Counted from the stretch's first letter, positions 37,886 to 49,192 are shown. The stretch: 64,000 bases of DNA from Sipunculus nudus (GCA_026874595.1 CM049314.1:38419229-38483228); one strand, 5' to 3'. Numbers and translations: made by a program. Notes: a model not told the origin generated them from the sequence alone.

Positions 37886-38053
37886 CCCAGCATTTTCTTT
37901 ACTCTGTTCTTCTCATCTAAGAAATATATTCGCCTCTATTTTCAGGTTACCGGACCACCCTTAAGTCACGTAACACTTGAAGAGGTCAACGAGGTCATGG
38001 AGGGATTGCTAGCAGGAACGCGGAAGGGGCGCTGTGTTGTCCGTCTATTGTAG
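29887..38053 (+). CDS. ADH-B: zinc-containing alcohol dehydrogenase-like protein (MDR family), 10 exons
   Basis: Seen: exons 29887-29991, 31601-31712, 32474-32524, 33090-33231, 33699-33859, 34774-34883, 35193-35256, 35821-35939, 37346-37495 and 37946-38053. They total 1122 nt, 373 codons plus TAG. All nine introns are GT-AG and there are no internal stops. The catalytic site has Cys42 and His47 in CHSDVH, His74 and Glu75 in GHE, and Cys167 in PCSGITAY. The structural zinc lobe has Cys108, 111, 114 and 122. GAGGLG is at 199-204. Length and motif order fit a full MDR dehydrogenase subunit with a GroES-like N-terminal domain and a Rossmann domain. Known: such enzymes are usually cytosolic NAD(P)-linked oxidoreductases. 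The substrate is not determinable here; relatives include sorbitol- and threonine-dehydrogenase-like proteins. Glu225 sits where many NAD enzymes have Asp. A TTTTTCAG acceptor 21 nt before the ATG suggests an upstream noncoding exon. Confidence 0.94.
31066..31122. repeat. (AT)n microsatellite
   Basis: An AT run in ADH-B intron 1, longer than its counterpart in duplication unit 1. Confidence 0.95.
31601..31712 (+). CDS. ADH-B coding exon 2 (first catalytic-zinc ligand)
   Basis: The acceptor is CCTTTCAG and the donor is CCAG|GTACGT. It encodes VHYAGICHSDVH followed by a charged lysine-rich loop, which differs strongly from ADH-A. Confidence 0.94.
32474..32524 (+). CDS. ADH-B coding exon 3 (GHE motif)
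   Basis: A 51-bp exon between TTCGCAG and GTAAAA, encoding GHEISGEIFSFGSDVDA with the His/Glu of the catalytic zinc site. Confidence 0.94.
32575..32741 (-). repeat. tRNA-derived SINE fragment in ADH-B intron 3
   Basis: It matches the head half of the SINE at 21300-21684, including CACTCGTTTGTGA and CACAATCTCCCGGCTTCGAG. It lacks the tail block. Confidence 0.7.
33090..33231 (+). CDS. ADH-B coding exon 4 (structural zinc lobe)
   Basis: It starts after TTTTACAG and ends GG|GTTAGT, phase 2. It includes CGQCVFCKAGDCLLC, whose first, second, third and last cysteines fit the structural zinc ligands. Confidence 0.93.
33699..33859 (+). CDS. ADH-B coding exon 5 (third zinc ligand)
   Basis: The acceptor ACCTATAG gives GFQQYVRV and keeps the frame. 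It carries IPCSGITAYSAIM with Cys167. The donor is G|GTAAGA, phase 1. Confidence 0.92.
34210..34262. repeat. (AT)n microsatellite, left of ribozyme
   Basis: An AT run directly adjoining the hammerhead-containing segment in ADH-B intron 5. Confidence 0.95.
34281..34340 (-). ncRNA. type I hammerhead ribozyme motif (retroelement-derived)
   Basis: Read on the minus strand: CTGATGA (34329-34323), a CGGG/CCCG stem II hairpin (34322-34307), then GAAA (34306-34303). Stem I pairs TTCAC (34334-34330) with GTGAA (34293-34289), and an outer ACTA/TAGT helix follows an internal loop. Stem III is minimal (ACA, loop GAC, TTT); its middle pair is C against T where G would be expected, so self-cleavage may be weak. 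Known: short-stem-III type I hammerheads occur in Penelope-like elements and related small retroelements of animals, including molluscs. The flanking (AT)n tracts fit an inserted fragment of such an element. Confidence 0.75.
34389..34433. repeat. (AT)n microsatellite, right of ribozyme
   Basis: A second AT run about 50 bp beyond the ribozyme segment. The pair brackets the insertion. Confidence 0.95.
34774..34883 (+). CDS. ADH-B coding exon 6 (Rossmann dinucleotide site)
   Basis: The acceptor is TTAAACAG and the donor is GCG|GTGAGT. It encodes LLIVGAGGLGLWGIQIAKA and NIYVAEVA, closely matching ADH-A exon 6. Confidence 0.94.
35193..35256 (+). CDS. ADH-B coding exon 7
   Basis: A 64-bp exon after TTTTACAG encoding ESKFQTALDAGADQTILWD. 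It ends AAAG|GTAGTT, a normal donor that serves as the reference for the damaged ADH-A site. Confidence 0.93.
35397..35430. repeat. (GA)n microsatellite
   Basis: A GA run in ADH-B intron 7, followed by degenerate GACAGA-type repeats. Confidence 0.95.
35821..35939 (+). CDS. ADH-B coding exon 8
   Basis: It follows TTACCAG, encodes AAIPEGLHAVVDFVGSDST and ends GGAAAG|GTAATC in phase 0. Confidence 0.93.
36104..36455. mobile_element. possible MITE in ADH-B intron 8
   Basis: AGCTGCGTTAATC at the left and GATAAACGCAGCT at the right form imperfect inverted ends about 350 bp apart. The interior is rich in CGCG, GCGGTATGCG and ACCGGTACGCG motifs unlike the surrounding AT-rich intron. Confidence 0.4.
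36641..37291. mobile_element. inverted-repeat element (MITE-like) in ADH-B intron 8
   Basis: TTCCCCTTCATTTGATCAAT near 36641 is repeated inverted at 37272-37291. The match continues inward through ATA-ACGCTG and a T-run, giving ends of about 45 bp and an element of about 650 bp. No coding region is supported. Confidence 0.65.
37346..37495 (+). CDS. ADH-B coding exon 9
   Basis: It follows AATGTAG, encodes GATIVGVGLYRGTYSV and ITGSLVGTKEDM, and ends GGAAAG|GTGGGA. A long ATT-rich simple repeat begins directly after its donor. Confidence 0.93.
37500..37770. repeat. compound ATT/ACT trinucleotide repeat
   Basis: Long imperfect TTA, ACT and AAT runs at the start of ADH-B intron 9. Confidence 0.9.
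37843..37880. repeat. (AT)n microsatellite
   Basis: An AT run in ADH-B intron 9, 65 bp before the terminal exon. Confidence 0.95.
37946..38053 (+). CDS. ADH-B coding exon 10 with TAG stop
   Basis: It follows ATTTTCAG and begins VTGPPLSHVTLEEVNEVM. It ends CVVRLL then TAG. Confidence 0.94.
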   Translation, partial: VTGPPLSHVTLEEVNEVMEGLLAGTRKGRCVVRLL

Positions 38054-38075
38054 CAATACCTTCATAAACATACAG

Positions 38076-38081
38076 AATAAA
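38076..38081 (+). terminator. polyadenylation signal of ADH-B
   Basis: AATAAA 23 bp after the stop codon, in a plausible 3' UTR position. Confidence 0.65.
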
Positions 38082-38089
38082 TATTCTGT

Positions 38090-41000
38090 TAAGTTAAATT
38101 TCGATAAAATTTTAAGAATTCATATTATCGTGTTTTGATAGGTGTTTTTGATTTCGTTAATGTATTGCTTTTATCAATTAATTCTAAAACATAATTAAAA
38201 AGTCAAGGCAATTTTTTTACTTGTGGGCTTTTATAATACATCAGCTAGAGGTATTATTGGTACCAAACAAGTGACATTTGCTATCAATATCTTTTAAAGG
38301 TGCATGTATGTATATAATAAAAATACCTGATAGCAGTATGGAAGTGGTAGCTTTGTGTAAAATAGCAGCCTGTTGCAACAAAACTTGCATTGAAATTTGA
38401 AATTTTTGCGGCACATACTGTGATAAATTTCATTTATTTATAACATCTTATACGTTTCCTATTTTTTAACAAATTTGGTTTCATTTGATACCTGACCTTT
38501 ATAGCTCTCATCTGATGTGTCATACATGTACATGTGTACATATGTTTCAATATTCGAAAGATATTAATACTTTCCCTCACTCTGTCCAATAATCATTTGC
38601 ATAATTTTAGATTATTTGTATACAGAAAATACAAGGTGTATTTCCGATAAGCCCATATGTGATGAGTTTGAACTTTCTCCTCAACGATGTATTCGGAGTA
38701 CTTTCGTGTCGTATTCCCTCGGCCTTATCAAACTCTGATTGGTTAATTCCTCAAATTACTGTGGTTGCCTTTATGTCGGAGGGGCTGAATTTTTGCGGTT
38801 TTTTATTTAAAAAATGTCTCAAGGTTCCTTTTTAGTGTAGTAGTTTTTTTATATATTTATCAAATATAAATCTATTAATTGCAGTAACCAAATTATTTCA
38901 TAAACTACTGAATTCACTATTATCTAGGCCTACTATTTCTGTCCGGATATCGCATGTTTGAACAATCACGAACGGCTGAGCCGACGCGTGCGGTAAACAT
39001 TACATGACCCCGCTGGCTGTAATTTCAGTGCCAGGCTTAATCAAAACAACTCACATGTCATAAAGGTGTGAGAAACGTACCAACCTGTGACTACATAGCC
39101 AGTGTAATAAAAGATGAGTCGTAAACACCTGCTCAATCACTTGCTCAACCATCTCTATCTTAGTGGCTACGTTAACTACGTTAGCCGCAAAATTGCAATT
39201 TTTTTAACATTAACCTAAAACGGCACAAGGTGAAAGAAAACCTTCTCATTAATATTCATTTTAAGCGCCACTGGATGTCATCTATAGCTTGACACACATA
39301 CACTTCCACATTGCTGCTATCGAGTGGGCCGCCATTTTTTATACAGACTAAAACCCCAATGTCGCAAGCGGAGTGTCACACATGACAAGCACATAAATGC
39401 GCGCACGGGTACCCCGCTTGTTGTTGCCTCCGTCAGAGGGGTATAAGCGTTAATTTCCGTTTGTGTGCTTATGTGTGTGTCTGTGTGTTTGTTCACAACA
39501 TAACTCAGGCAATCATGAACCCAGTCTCATGACATTTTCAGGGTTTTCGGGAATGAGCCAAAGAATAATCGATTAAAGAGGCGCAATCACCTTTCTGACC
39601 TTTATAAACTAAAGGTAATCCCTTGGAGATTTTTTTTATTTTTAAATAGGCCGGAAAACGTGGATACCACCGCACACATGTGCAGACTGTTTGATTTGTT
39701 TATATCAATGTGTTTATATTATTTGGGGGCCCGCCAAAATAATAAAACAAATTCAACAAGGGCATAAAGCAGCAAGTCAGAAAAGCTAGGGCTTTGCAAA
39801 TGGCGTTTTTCAACAAGTGACCTTTCTACCTTTGCATATATGCAACCTACCATCTTAGGTTACATGTTTTTCCTGTTTGTCAACATTGCTGTGTTTATAA
39901 ATATTTTGTTGATAAACAAGTTCATACATCCTTCACGAAGCCGTTATATGAAATGTTTACAACACCAATTACCCAAAGACCATTATTGTATACACAGAGA
40001 AAGCCATAAATCACATAAATTCTTTTTCAAAAGGTTGGTGAATGGGCACCTTTAAAGTTTGGTATGGATCTTGACTTTCTTATGACTTGATTTAACACCG
40101 TAGCCTTGCTTGATTTGTAATTGTAGTCTTGCTTGAAATAACTATTAAATATAAAAGACCAATGATATCCACCGGTCATAATCCCAGATCAAAATGACGG
40201 AATAATCTGTATATCCCTCTCGAGGTTACCTTTCGACCCATATATGCATGCCATGGATTAGTAATTGCAAAACAGGACTACACGTATTTGATGTCCATAA
40301 GCGATTGCAAATGTATATGGTAATGAATTAAAGTTTATGATTTGGTTATTTTCCCTTTACTCCTAACATTGGATACTAGTTTGATAGTTTTGTTTGGATT
40401 TTGAAGGTTCAAACTGAACAAGGGCCTAATCGCTAAATAACAAATGTAACAAAGTCTTTAACAGAGTCAAAGTAGACATTAGTGAAACGTTAACTAAGTA
40501 AGAAAATCCTCTTCCTTTAGTACATTAATCTGATACCTCTTATGCTGAATTTAAATGTTAAGTTTAACAAAGTTACCAAAGGGTCATAACTCTCAGCTGA
40601 ATCTATCACACTACTGCAAACTACACCACAAAAAAAAATCGGTCGCAGTGATCTTATTTAGCTAATAAGACACATCCTGTCTACACATAAATTCTCAACA
40701 TCCAAGGTCTAACGGTAGGAGTTATAATCATTGATAATGATGAAATAATAGAGTGAAATTATAAATGTCATTTCATGTGTCGTCCAGCATAAGCTACATG
40801 TAGCTTAAATCTTTTAACCATTCAGAATAACCAAGAATGTACCACTTTATCTAGAAAGGAGACAGGTTAACACGAATGTATATCTTACATACTCATATAA
40901 GTCACATGATCAATATTTAGGAATACACATTTTAAACTGTAGGGAACCTCAAATAGCATATACAACAATAAGCGACGTTTTAAGTTTCGTAAAGCTATAA

Positions 41001-41640
41001 TTTTGAAAATATAACAGTTAAATTGGTAGCAATATTTGTTATGTAAGTCTAATTCATAAAGAATAAAGAATAGCTGTCCATCACATCAAAGCTATATTTT
41101 TTTTCATATTTCCTTACTGAGTAGGAGAAACTGACACAAATCATTTTGACTCACTCAAGTCAACATTAGTGGCAATACTTGAAACTAACACTGACACACC
41201 AGCCATGGTAACAATATGGCATTTGGCATAACGTTATGCATACAAATACTTGAACTCGTTTAAAAGTACGATCATCAAAATTAAATGTAATTACGTAAAG
41301 ACAAATTTTATATACTCCAGCAAAATTCATACTTATATAGTTATCTTTTCTCCAATGGGTAAACATTTATATGAAAGAAAAGAGTTATTTTTTTTCTATC
41401 TAACGTGAAGAAGTGAAATACGACACATTTTGGCACACAGAAAGGACAACCTTTAGTTTCCATAGAAATACAAGTTCCATGGTCAAAATCACTACACAAC
41501 TTGGAGCTGATAGTTGCTGTGCTTCCTGCTATAATCACTACAACCGTTTTTAATGGTTTTTAGCTGATTTTTACGCCCTAGACCGCCCATAACCAATTTT
41601 TGGACAAGGGGATGTCAACGTGTGCTTTAATTGCACTGTA
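38090..41640. other. intergenic, no gene seen
   Basis: There is no supported coding region, RNA gene or clear repeat structure. Short open frames here show no family motif. A GTGT-rich stretch lies near 39460-39500. Confidence 0.5.
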
Positions 41641-43177
41641 AATCACATTAAGTCCGTGGACTAGTAGGGGTAACCGTGCACCCCCTCTGGGATTTTATGA
41701 CATATGTATTTTTACATCCTTAAGTGTGTCCAATTAATGAATTAAGATGTTAATATTTATTATTTTGGGATATACTACCCTTTTAGGCCATTAAAAGACA
41801 ACCGCGTCTTTACGCACGGCACCCGCGGACAGGTAGCCTTTATTAGGGAGAAGGGGTATGCAAATCCTTATAGCTCCCTTAATATTTTACATATTCACTT
41901 CAAATAAACTGCATTGTGTTCGCAAATAGTAAGGAAAAGTCACTAACAACAATTATCATATGAATGAATTATGCATTTTTGTTGAGTAAGCAATTTTTTA
42001 CTATTGATATAAAATATCGAAAAAGAAAAATGAATTCAACAGCTTTTTTTTAAACATTTCCCAGCAGTAGTTTATTTTCGGGACGATGTTGCATTTCTAA
42101 AACTCTGATGCATTAATACCTTCTGACATTCTGACAAATTGTGTTGGTAAAATAATGAAAATTTGGCCATATACACTTTTAATGAATGACCCATTGTTAA
42201 TTCTATTTTTTGGTATCATTTTATATATCATGGATGTGGTGTTCCAATATCCTCTCCAGATTCATTAATTTTCACTATGATGCTTCCTATATACTTTGAA
42301 TTGTTATTTGTCTGAATCTGAAGGTGTTTATTGGTTTTAAAAATAAAGGAAACCTTTTCTTGAGCCATTTTTAAACATATAATAATTATACAAAAATAAC
42401 CATATTTAGGCCATAATATAGGCAGGGTCACTATGCACTCCTTCTGGAATTTTATGATATATGTATTATTAGATCCCAAAATATATCCAACGTATGAATT
42501 AGGATGTTAAAGTTGATTATTTAAGGATACACTACCCTTTTATGGAATGGAGAGAGAGAGAGACAACAGCCTCATTACGCACAACAACCGCGGACAGGTA
42601 GCCTTGATAAGTGGGAAGGGGTATGTAAATGTTTAAAGCTCTTTTAATATTTGACAGTTTTACTTAATAAAACTGTTTTATATTGGCAAACAGTCGTAAA
42701 AAGTCACTGATAGATATAATCATATAATTAATTATGATAATAATAAATATAATGAAGAAATTTTGAAGAAGAGATTTTTACTCCAACTTTTCACTGTTGA
42801 TGATTTTACAAGATAATGTTGACATTTCTCTAAGTTCTAGTTGATGAATATATTAGCTCTTTTCTATCCTGAAAGCTTTTTTTAAAAATAAAATGATGTC
42901 GACATCATGTAATGATTTAGTTTTAATTCTGTGTTGATCACCTTTTTTATAATATGTATATGAGGTGTTCGGTGTCCCTCTCTCGATGTACCTCACCGTG
43001 ACGCTTCTTTGCCCAGATCTTTATTCAGATCATTTTGATTATATGTGTATAATGTGTTTAACTTTCTCCAAGTATAACCACTTACCCGTGTTATGGTAAC
43101 CCTTCCGAAATGTTAAGGGGTTTTTGTCCTCATGACCTCATATGAACGGTAGCTTATATAGGACATACATACATTTT

Positions 43178-43290
43178 TTTTATCTCGTTCGCAAGCGATA
43201 GTATCTCGTGGCCACGCGATAATGATCTCCTTCCCTTGCGGTACTATTGTTTGGCAAGGCGATTATTATCGCGTTTGGGCGTATTAAATT
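43178..43290. repeat. cluster of CG-rich imperfect palindromes
   Basis: Several near-palindromic words of the form CGTGGCCACGCGATAA, CGCAAGCGATAG and GGCAAGGCGATTATTATCGCG are spaced about 20 bp apart. A related cluster is at 43955-44065. Confidence 0.5.
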
Positions 43291-43954
43291 TAGATAGATA
43301 ATAGAGTAAGACCCATATCTCTTATCCTCAAGGCATATTTCTCTACACTGGATGAAGACTTTAGTCAATTATTTGCATGCATATGGAGCGGCTTAATATG
43401 TTGAAACCTGAAATGATTCTACCGGGACTCATACAACGCTCAAGGGCCACTTTTGTTCTGAGAAAGAGGGGGGGGGGGGGTAGTTCGCGTAAAATATGCG
43501 TAGAACTAAATTTCTCGTCATAAGGTCTCTTTAAAAAATTGATGGGACATGTGTCCGTGCTATACCCCCCCCCCCCCAGCCTATACTGAAGTGGCATGGC
43601 TGACACCTTTTGTTGTAGGACATAACACAAACCGACATGTTGTTTTCCCTAACTCCAAAATAAGATTTTCTGGGAAGGTAAAATACAAAAAAGTGTTTCA
43701 GTTAAATTTATATTTTTGGAACACGAGGGTTTATGTCACACTTGCCCTAAAAAAAACTCAATATTAAGGTGTATCAACGCAATGAAATGTTGAACCAACG
43801 CAATTAAACATGCTGAAAATCTACCTCGAAGCATTCGGTGCAAACGCACATACAACGAAATACATACAAACAGGTTAAATTGCATCAACGCTCTGACATA
43901 CAATAGACCACAGTAATTCCAGTCCTAGTGAGGGCTTTAGTTGGCATGGCATAC

Positions 43955-44065
43955 TTAAGCGCGAGGCCAAGCGATAGTATCGCTTGGCAACGATATATTA
44001 ACGCCTGGGAACGAGATAATTAACGCGTGGTCATGAGATCCAATAGCGTGGGAACGAGAATTACG
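43955..44065. repeat. second cluster of CG-rich imperfect palindromes
   Basis: It contains CCAAGCGATAGTATCGCTTGG, CGCCTGGGAACGAGATAAT and CGCGTGGTCATGAGAT, variants of the words at 43178-43290. Confidence 0.5.
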
Positions 44066-44689
44066 AAAATAATAAGAAAAAGTGGCCAACACAATTTTTT
44101 GGCAGGTATCAATTATCAAACATATTTATTATTCTAGCCTCTACTGCTTTATTGTTTAATATTATTTAAGTTGGCGTTCTCTTGTCCTTTTTTTATAGTT
44201 ATTTTTATTTATGTTGTTGTTATTACATACATAATATGACCGAGCAACACTTTCCATGTCGTGTTCTCAGAAGGGGACTTAAGTATGTTTTGGCCTGTAT
44301 GTTTTCTAGTTACCATCTCTTAGGGCCCTAAGCTGCATGTTTCTTTATCTTAACAACGTAAAAGTTCAACACCTTGTAAATCATTTCTGTCATATAGTGT
44401 CATCATTCATCTATTCATTTTTTTTAGTATCAATATGTATGAAGTGTATATAAATAGCACTGAAATGACACACATACCTCTGTCGATAACAAGGATATAT
44501 GTGCGTTTATACTGTGTCCGGTATAAGGGCATAAGCTTTGTCCATTTCTGTTTAGAACCCAGAGCTACTCCCTGTTTACTCCGTCATTGTTCGTAATTTT
44601 TACAGTCAGAAATCATAATTATGATTTATTTTTGCGAATAGCACGGACATGATCCCCTCCCTGTCTGGGTTAGGGTCAAACACAGTGTG

Positions 44690-45095
44690 CCAAATACAAA
44701 TAAAAATATAAATACGATAGCTGGTCCCGTCCAAATACAAATACAAATACAAATGCAATTACGAATACGCAAATGTATTGGTTATACAGAAAATTTATTT
44801 ATGTTCAGCACCATAAATATTCATAATGTCTTAGGGAGAAATGAAACACTTGACTTGATGCTGTCTTTTGGGTTGTTCAGAAGTTAGGAAGTAGTTATTT
44901 TTTTTTAAATTATGACAGACATGAATATGTGTTTATACATATGTATTTGTACAGTATTTGATCAAATACGTCACATATTGAGATCGAAGACAAATACAAA
45001 TACCAATATTATCATTTTGCACAAAACAAATACAAATACAAAATCAAATACATAATTTGACTGTATTTAAACACAAATTCAAATACAAATACATA
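44690..45095 (+). repeat. CAAATA-type simple repeats in two blocks
   Basis: Imperfect (AAATAC)n runs at about 44690-44770 and 44990-45095 flank a unique-looking centre of about 220 bp. There is no gene evidence. Confidence 0.7.
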
Positions 45096-45980
45096 TTTTA
45101 CCCAAACCCTGCTCCCTGTATGGAACTGTCACTGTGAAATCTCTAATCATTCAATATACATTTAGATTAGAATCTCTGACTTGTTTAAAATTTAAACTAT
45201 CATGTATATTGTAATGCATATCAACATAACAAGGCCACTAATGACTCAGTCATTATATAATTATAACAAAAATATGAAATCAAATCAATAAATACATAAG
45301 AAATTAAGCACCACCAAATAATATTATTAAGCTGTATACTCAAATTAATAATTTTATATAATAATTGAAACTGTTGCACATGCCTTCCTGTCCTTTCTCC
45401 TTTTAACATGGCTTGAAATCTTGTGTTGATATTTCGGTACAGGACGCTACTTATACTGTATACGGGTCTAATGTACTGAGCTTCACAGTAGGTATTTTGT
45501 TAATATTTGGTCTTTCGTTATTATGGAAAAATTCATAACAATATGTCTATTATAAATGTCATTTAATTATAATTTGTGATTATTATTTTGTTCATATATT
45601 GTTCCAGGGAAGGCTCTTATAATTATTCAAGCTAAGTAACATACGCAGGTTCAGGAAAATAACTATTCATAGTATTAGGGATGCATCACGGTGACAATCA
45701 AGTACATCTCGACAGAAACATGAGACACCACATTCATCTTATATACGAAGGGTACTATAGAATGGACGGGTCATTCACTTAAGTGTATAAGGCTAAATAT
45801 CCATTATTTTGTCAAAGGATATGTTAAAAGGGTCAAGAACTAATGTATATATGTACTAAACTTTAAAAAATATATCAACATCATCTCGAACAAAACTATT
45901 GTTAGGAAAAAATAAAGAAAAATCACTTAATTCAATATTCTTTCACGATATTTAATTAATATCGTAATTCATTGCTTAAT

Positions 45981-45982
<2 letters not shown>

Positions 45983-46027
<45 letters not shown>
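45983..46027. repeat. (AT)n microsatellite
   Basis: An AT run at the inner edge of the right inverted arm. Confidence 0.95.
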
Positions 46028-46031
<4 letters not shown>

Positions 46032-47035
46032 GTTGATCAAATTATTTTCATCAGTTGATTTCCCAATTATCTGCAGACGCAATGCAGTTTACTTGAACCG
46101 CATATGTCAACTATTAAGCGAGGTATAAGCATTTACAAACCCCCACCCCTTTATCAAGGCTACCTTTCCGGGGTGCATGCGTAATAAAGCGGTTATCTTT
46201 AAAACCCTTAAAAGGGTAGTGTATCCATATATAATCAGAGTTAACATATTTATTCATTAATTGAACATATTTGGGGATTAAAAAATAGTTTAAATACCTA
46301 TGTTATAAAATCCAAGAGAGGATGCACCGTGACCCTTCTTTTAGTATGGCTTAAATATGATTATTTTTGTATAATTATTATATGTTAAAATGGGTCAAGA
46401 AAGGGTTCCCAAAATAATAAATGGTAACATCTTAATTCGCTAATTTGACATACTTGGGGATTTAAAAAAACCTTTGTCATAAGATCAGAGAGGGGGTGCA
46501 CGGTCACCCCTCCTAGCACATGGACTTTTTCTGTTTGAATGGTCTTGCAGTTGTGAAATATAGATGCATAACCCAAAACAAACAAAAACCCGAACAGGGG
46601 ATTATAAAACCGTTATATATAGCAACAGAACTATCGATGAAATCCGCATTAATAAACGCAGCCGTATAGTACGCCACCGAATTTTTGATTATTTTATTTT
46701 GAAGTCCTAGAATTGGTCTTTCTGGGCAACACTAGTTGTTTTATAATATTAACTTAAAATTAAGCCCTTGGTGACACAGCATCAAAGTTATCCGAGTCCA
46801 GCGTGATTTCCAACCTTTCTTTGAACTCTATATCAATTATTGGCTGCAACTGCTGGAGTGAAAGATGTACAATCATCATTCATTGTCAGGCAAGTTAGGC
46901 ACACTTGTATCTTTAATTCATACTTCCGTTTATACGGGGATGCCCAATTTACCAAGTGAATGTCACTAAAAAATGGGCAAAAAATAAAAGACATGATATC
47001 TGAATATGAGCTACTGAATGAAACGGGTTTTTTTT

Positions 47036-47300
47036 GCTCAGTGGCAATGCACAGGAGTCAAACACGGGAGATCGTGAGTTCGAATCTCAGCCAAGGCGGT
47101 GAGATTCTTCACGGTTGGCCCCCAATCAGGATGTGCGCTCTACAGGCTTTATGCGAAAGCCATGCCCAACGGCAATGTTTTACTTATACACATATGCGTC
47201 ATACGGGTGACATGACCCAGCAATGGGGACGATAATACACTCAGAGCCTGCAGGTACTGTAGTCACCCTTCCTGGTTAAACCAGTATGAAAATTCAGAGG
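47036..47300 (+). repeat. tRNA-derived SINE, plus-oriented copy
   Basis: The head GCTCAGTGG then GAGTTCGAATCTCAGCC is the plus-strand version of the 21.3-kb SINE head. The body block GACATGACCCAGCAATGGG also matches that copy. The A box is degraded. Confidence 0.65.
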
Positions 47301-48743
47301 AAGCGCGCGATACTGCCCTGTCACGTAGTCTGAAACCGCAATTGAATTTGCAGATGTAAATAATCTTAGGATTAAGGTGACGTTAATATTTTTGGTGATA
47401 CCTAAAAAAATTTAAACACAAAAGCTGAAAAAAAAGATATCATAATGAATAATAATAAACAGTATGAATCCTTGTGACATCCGTTACTCATGTGACCACG
47501 CGTAAACGTAAAAGGAGTGTGATGTGAGAAATCGAATTGATAAATATGGCCTTCGTAGCTTTAGCTCAAAATTATTTAAAAATGCAAAGTTTAAAATTTT
47601 CATTCTGATTTCAGCAAAGAAGTTCGGGAATCATATAACATGCTGAGACGTAATGTACCTAAAATACTCCTATATGGATCCCTATTTTTCACTACACGTT
47701 CAGTTATATAAAAGTCAAGGGGAATTCTCAAACAGAACAATTTTTTCCGAAAATAAATCTAAGTACAGAAATACACGTGAAAACTTATAAGAGATGATAA
47801 ACGGGGTCTTTATGAATGTTTATGAATATTTAATATCCGCATAAACATTCGGCATTCTGAGGACAGACGCGTAAGCGCAAGGGATGAAACAAGATATGCC
47901 TTTTTTATGGTTTTTACTTTTGCTGAACATCGATGTTTATGAGGCGGTTGAAGGCTAATTCTGTGTAGAAAAAAAAATATATCGATGCGCATAAGCTTCA
48001 GTCTTGACAGCCATTCACTATTAGCGATACCTGGCACAAGTATATGGTGTTTATACACTTACACACCTGATTACTGATAAAAATAAACAAGTAGGGAACG
48101 CACGCCTGCGCGTGGTCTTGCGTCATCACTATATCCAACGCCGGCATATCTAGTGTTGCCTTGCATGAAGTAAAGAAGGGGTTGCCGCAACGGGATCAAA
48201 AGTAAGTTGCAAAACAGCTAAAACTTAGTGACAGAGAAATAATATACAAACTATACAAATGGATTGCGTCAAGCTGTACAGGCATTTTATTGTAAAAAGA
48301 ACTATAAAACTAAACTGAGATATGTTTGGAATATGTCGGTACCATATGCAAGTTTATATGTATAAGTGATGGAGCAGGGTCCACATCATCCGAGTCCGAG
48401 TGCAAGTCCGAACCCACCTTCTTCGAGCATGAGTCATCTGGAACCCGAGTCTTAGTTCGAGTCTAATACTTCTGTCCGTAAAAAAATATTGTATTAGATT
48501 AGTGTGTGCCTTTTTAAGTTAGTTCACAGTTAGTTTTACTCAGTCTGATTTCTCGACTTCTTACCTCTGAGTCCTAGTACAAGTCCAAGTCGAGGACCCT
48601 CGTGTCAGAGTCTGAGTCCCTAAATGTTTACTTGAGTCCGAATTCCAGCCCAACATCCCTTTTATGTATCTTTTCTTTTCTTTTCCTTTTTTTTTTTTTG
48701 TTGTTGTTGAACTATGTGCGTCACATTGGTCGGAAAAATAAGC

Positions 48744-48746
<3 letters not shown>

Positions 48747-48784
<38 letters not shown>
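48747..48784. repeat. (GA)n microsatellite
   Basis: A GA run about 170 bp upstream of the ADH-C start codon. ADH-B likewise has a GA run upstream of its first coding exon. Confidence 0.95.
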
Positions 48785-48785
<1 letters not shown>

Positions 48786-48956
48786 CATGCGGAACTTTAC
48801 AAACATGAACATCGCGAAATGTTTGGACAAAACTATACCGTCTTATAACGTAAACCTTGGTTGACATGGTTTTGCATGATGAGTTTTCAAGTGGATGTTA
48901 AATCTTATATTGATGGGTCTGACAAATTTTGCTTTCTCTTTCCCCAGAGCACCACC

Positions 48957-49061
48957 ATGGTGACGATGAACAAGAGGATGGAGATGCTCGAGTTCAATAA
49001 ACCATTAGTATTGAAAGTGGCTCCAATCCCTGAAGCGCCACCTGAAGGAGCAATCATCAAG
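48957..49061 (+). CDS. ADH-C first coding exon (partial gene)
   Basis: It starts MVTMNKRMEMLEF and ends PEGAIIK at donor AAG|GTACTG, phase 0. The length is 105 bp, identical to ADH-B exon 1. The acceptor TTTCCCCAG lies 8 nt before the ATG, implying an upstream noncoding exon. It resembles ADH-A and ADH-B equally in the conserved P-PEAP-EGA-IK pattern. No exon 2 (GICHSD region) was found up to 64000, so the rest lies beyond the window or is lost. Confidence 0.82.
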
Positions 49062-49192
49062 GTACTGGCAATTTTTCAGTTATTTTTATTTTTCCGCAAT
49101 TTTTACTAGCGGCTAATTACGGCTTGTAAACCTAACTTGGGTCTTATTACAAGCCATACGGGAGCATGTACTGCATGGCAGACATGGGGTAA

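Larger units (their letters stand above)
41650..46527. mobile_element. large inverted-repeat structure built from a repeated unit
   Basis: The left arm holds two direct copies of a unit (about 41650-42140 and 42380-42950). They share ATACTACCCTTTTA-type, GCGGACAGGTAGCCTT and GGGGTATG-AAAT blocks. The right arm (about 46060-46527) holds two truncated copies in the opposite orientation. The outermost ends match: AAGTCCGTGGACTAGTAGGGG on the left against its near complement on the right. The right arm lacks about 585 bp present on the left. The centre holds no supported gene. It could be a foldback or non-autonomous DNA transposon, or nested insertions of one repeat. Confidence 0.6.

Noticed and set aside
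44669-44676. GGTTAGGG resembling a telomere repeat
   Set aside because: Only one unit occurs and there is no tandem array.
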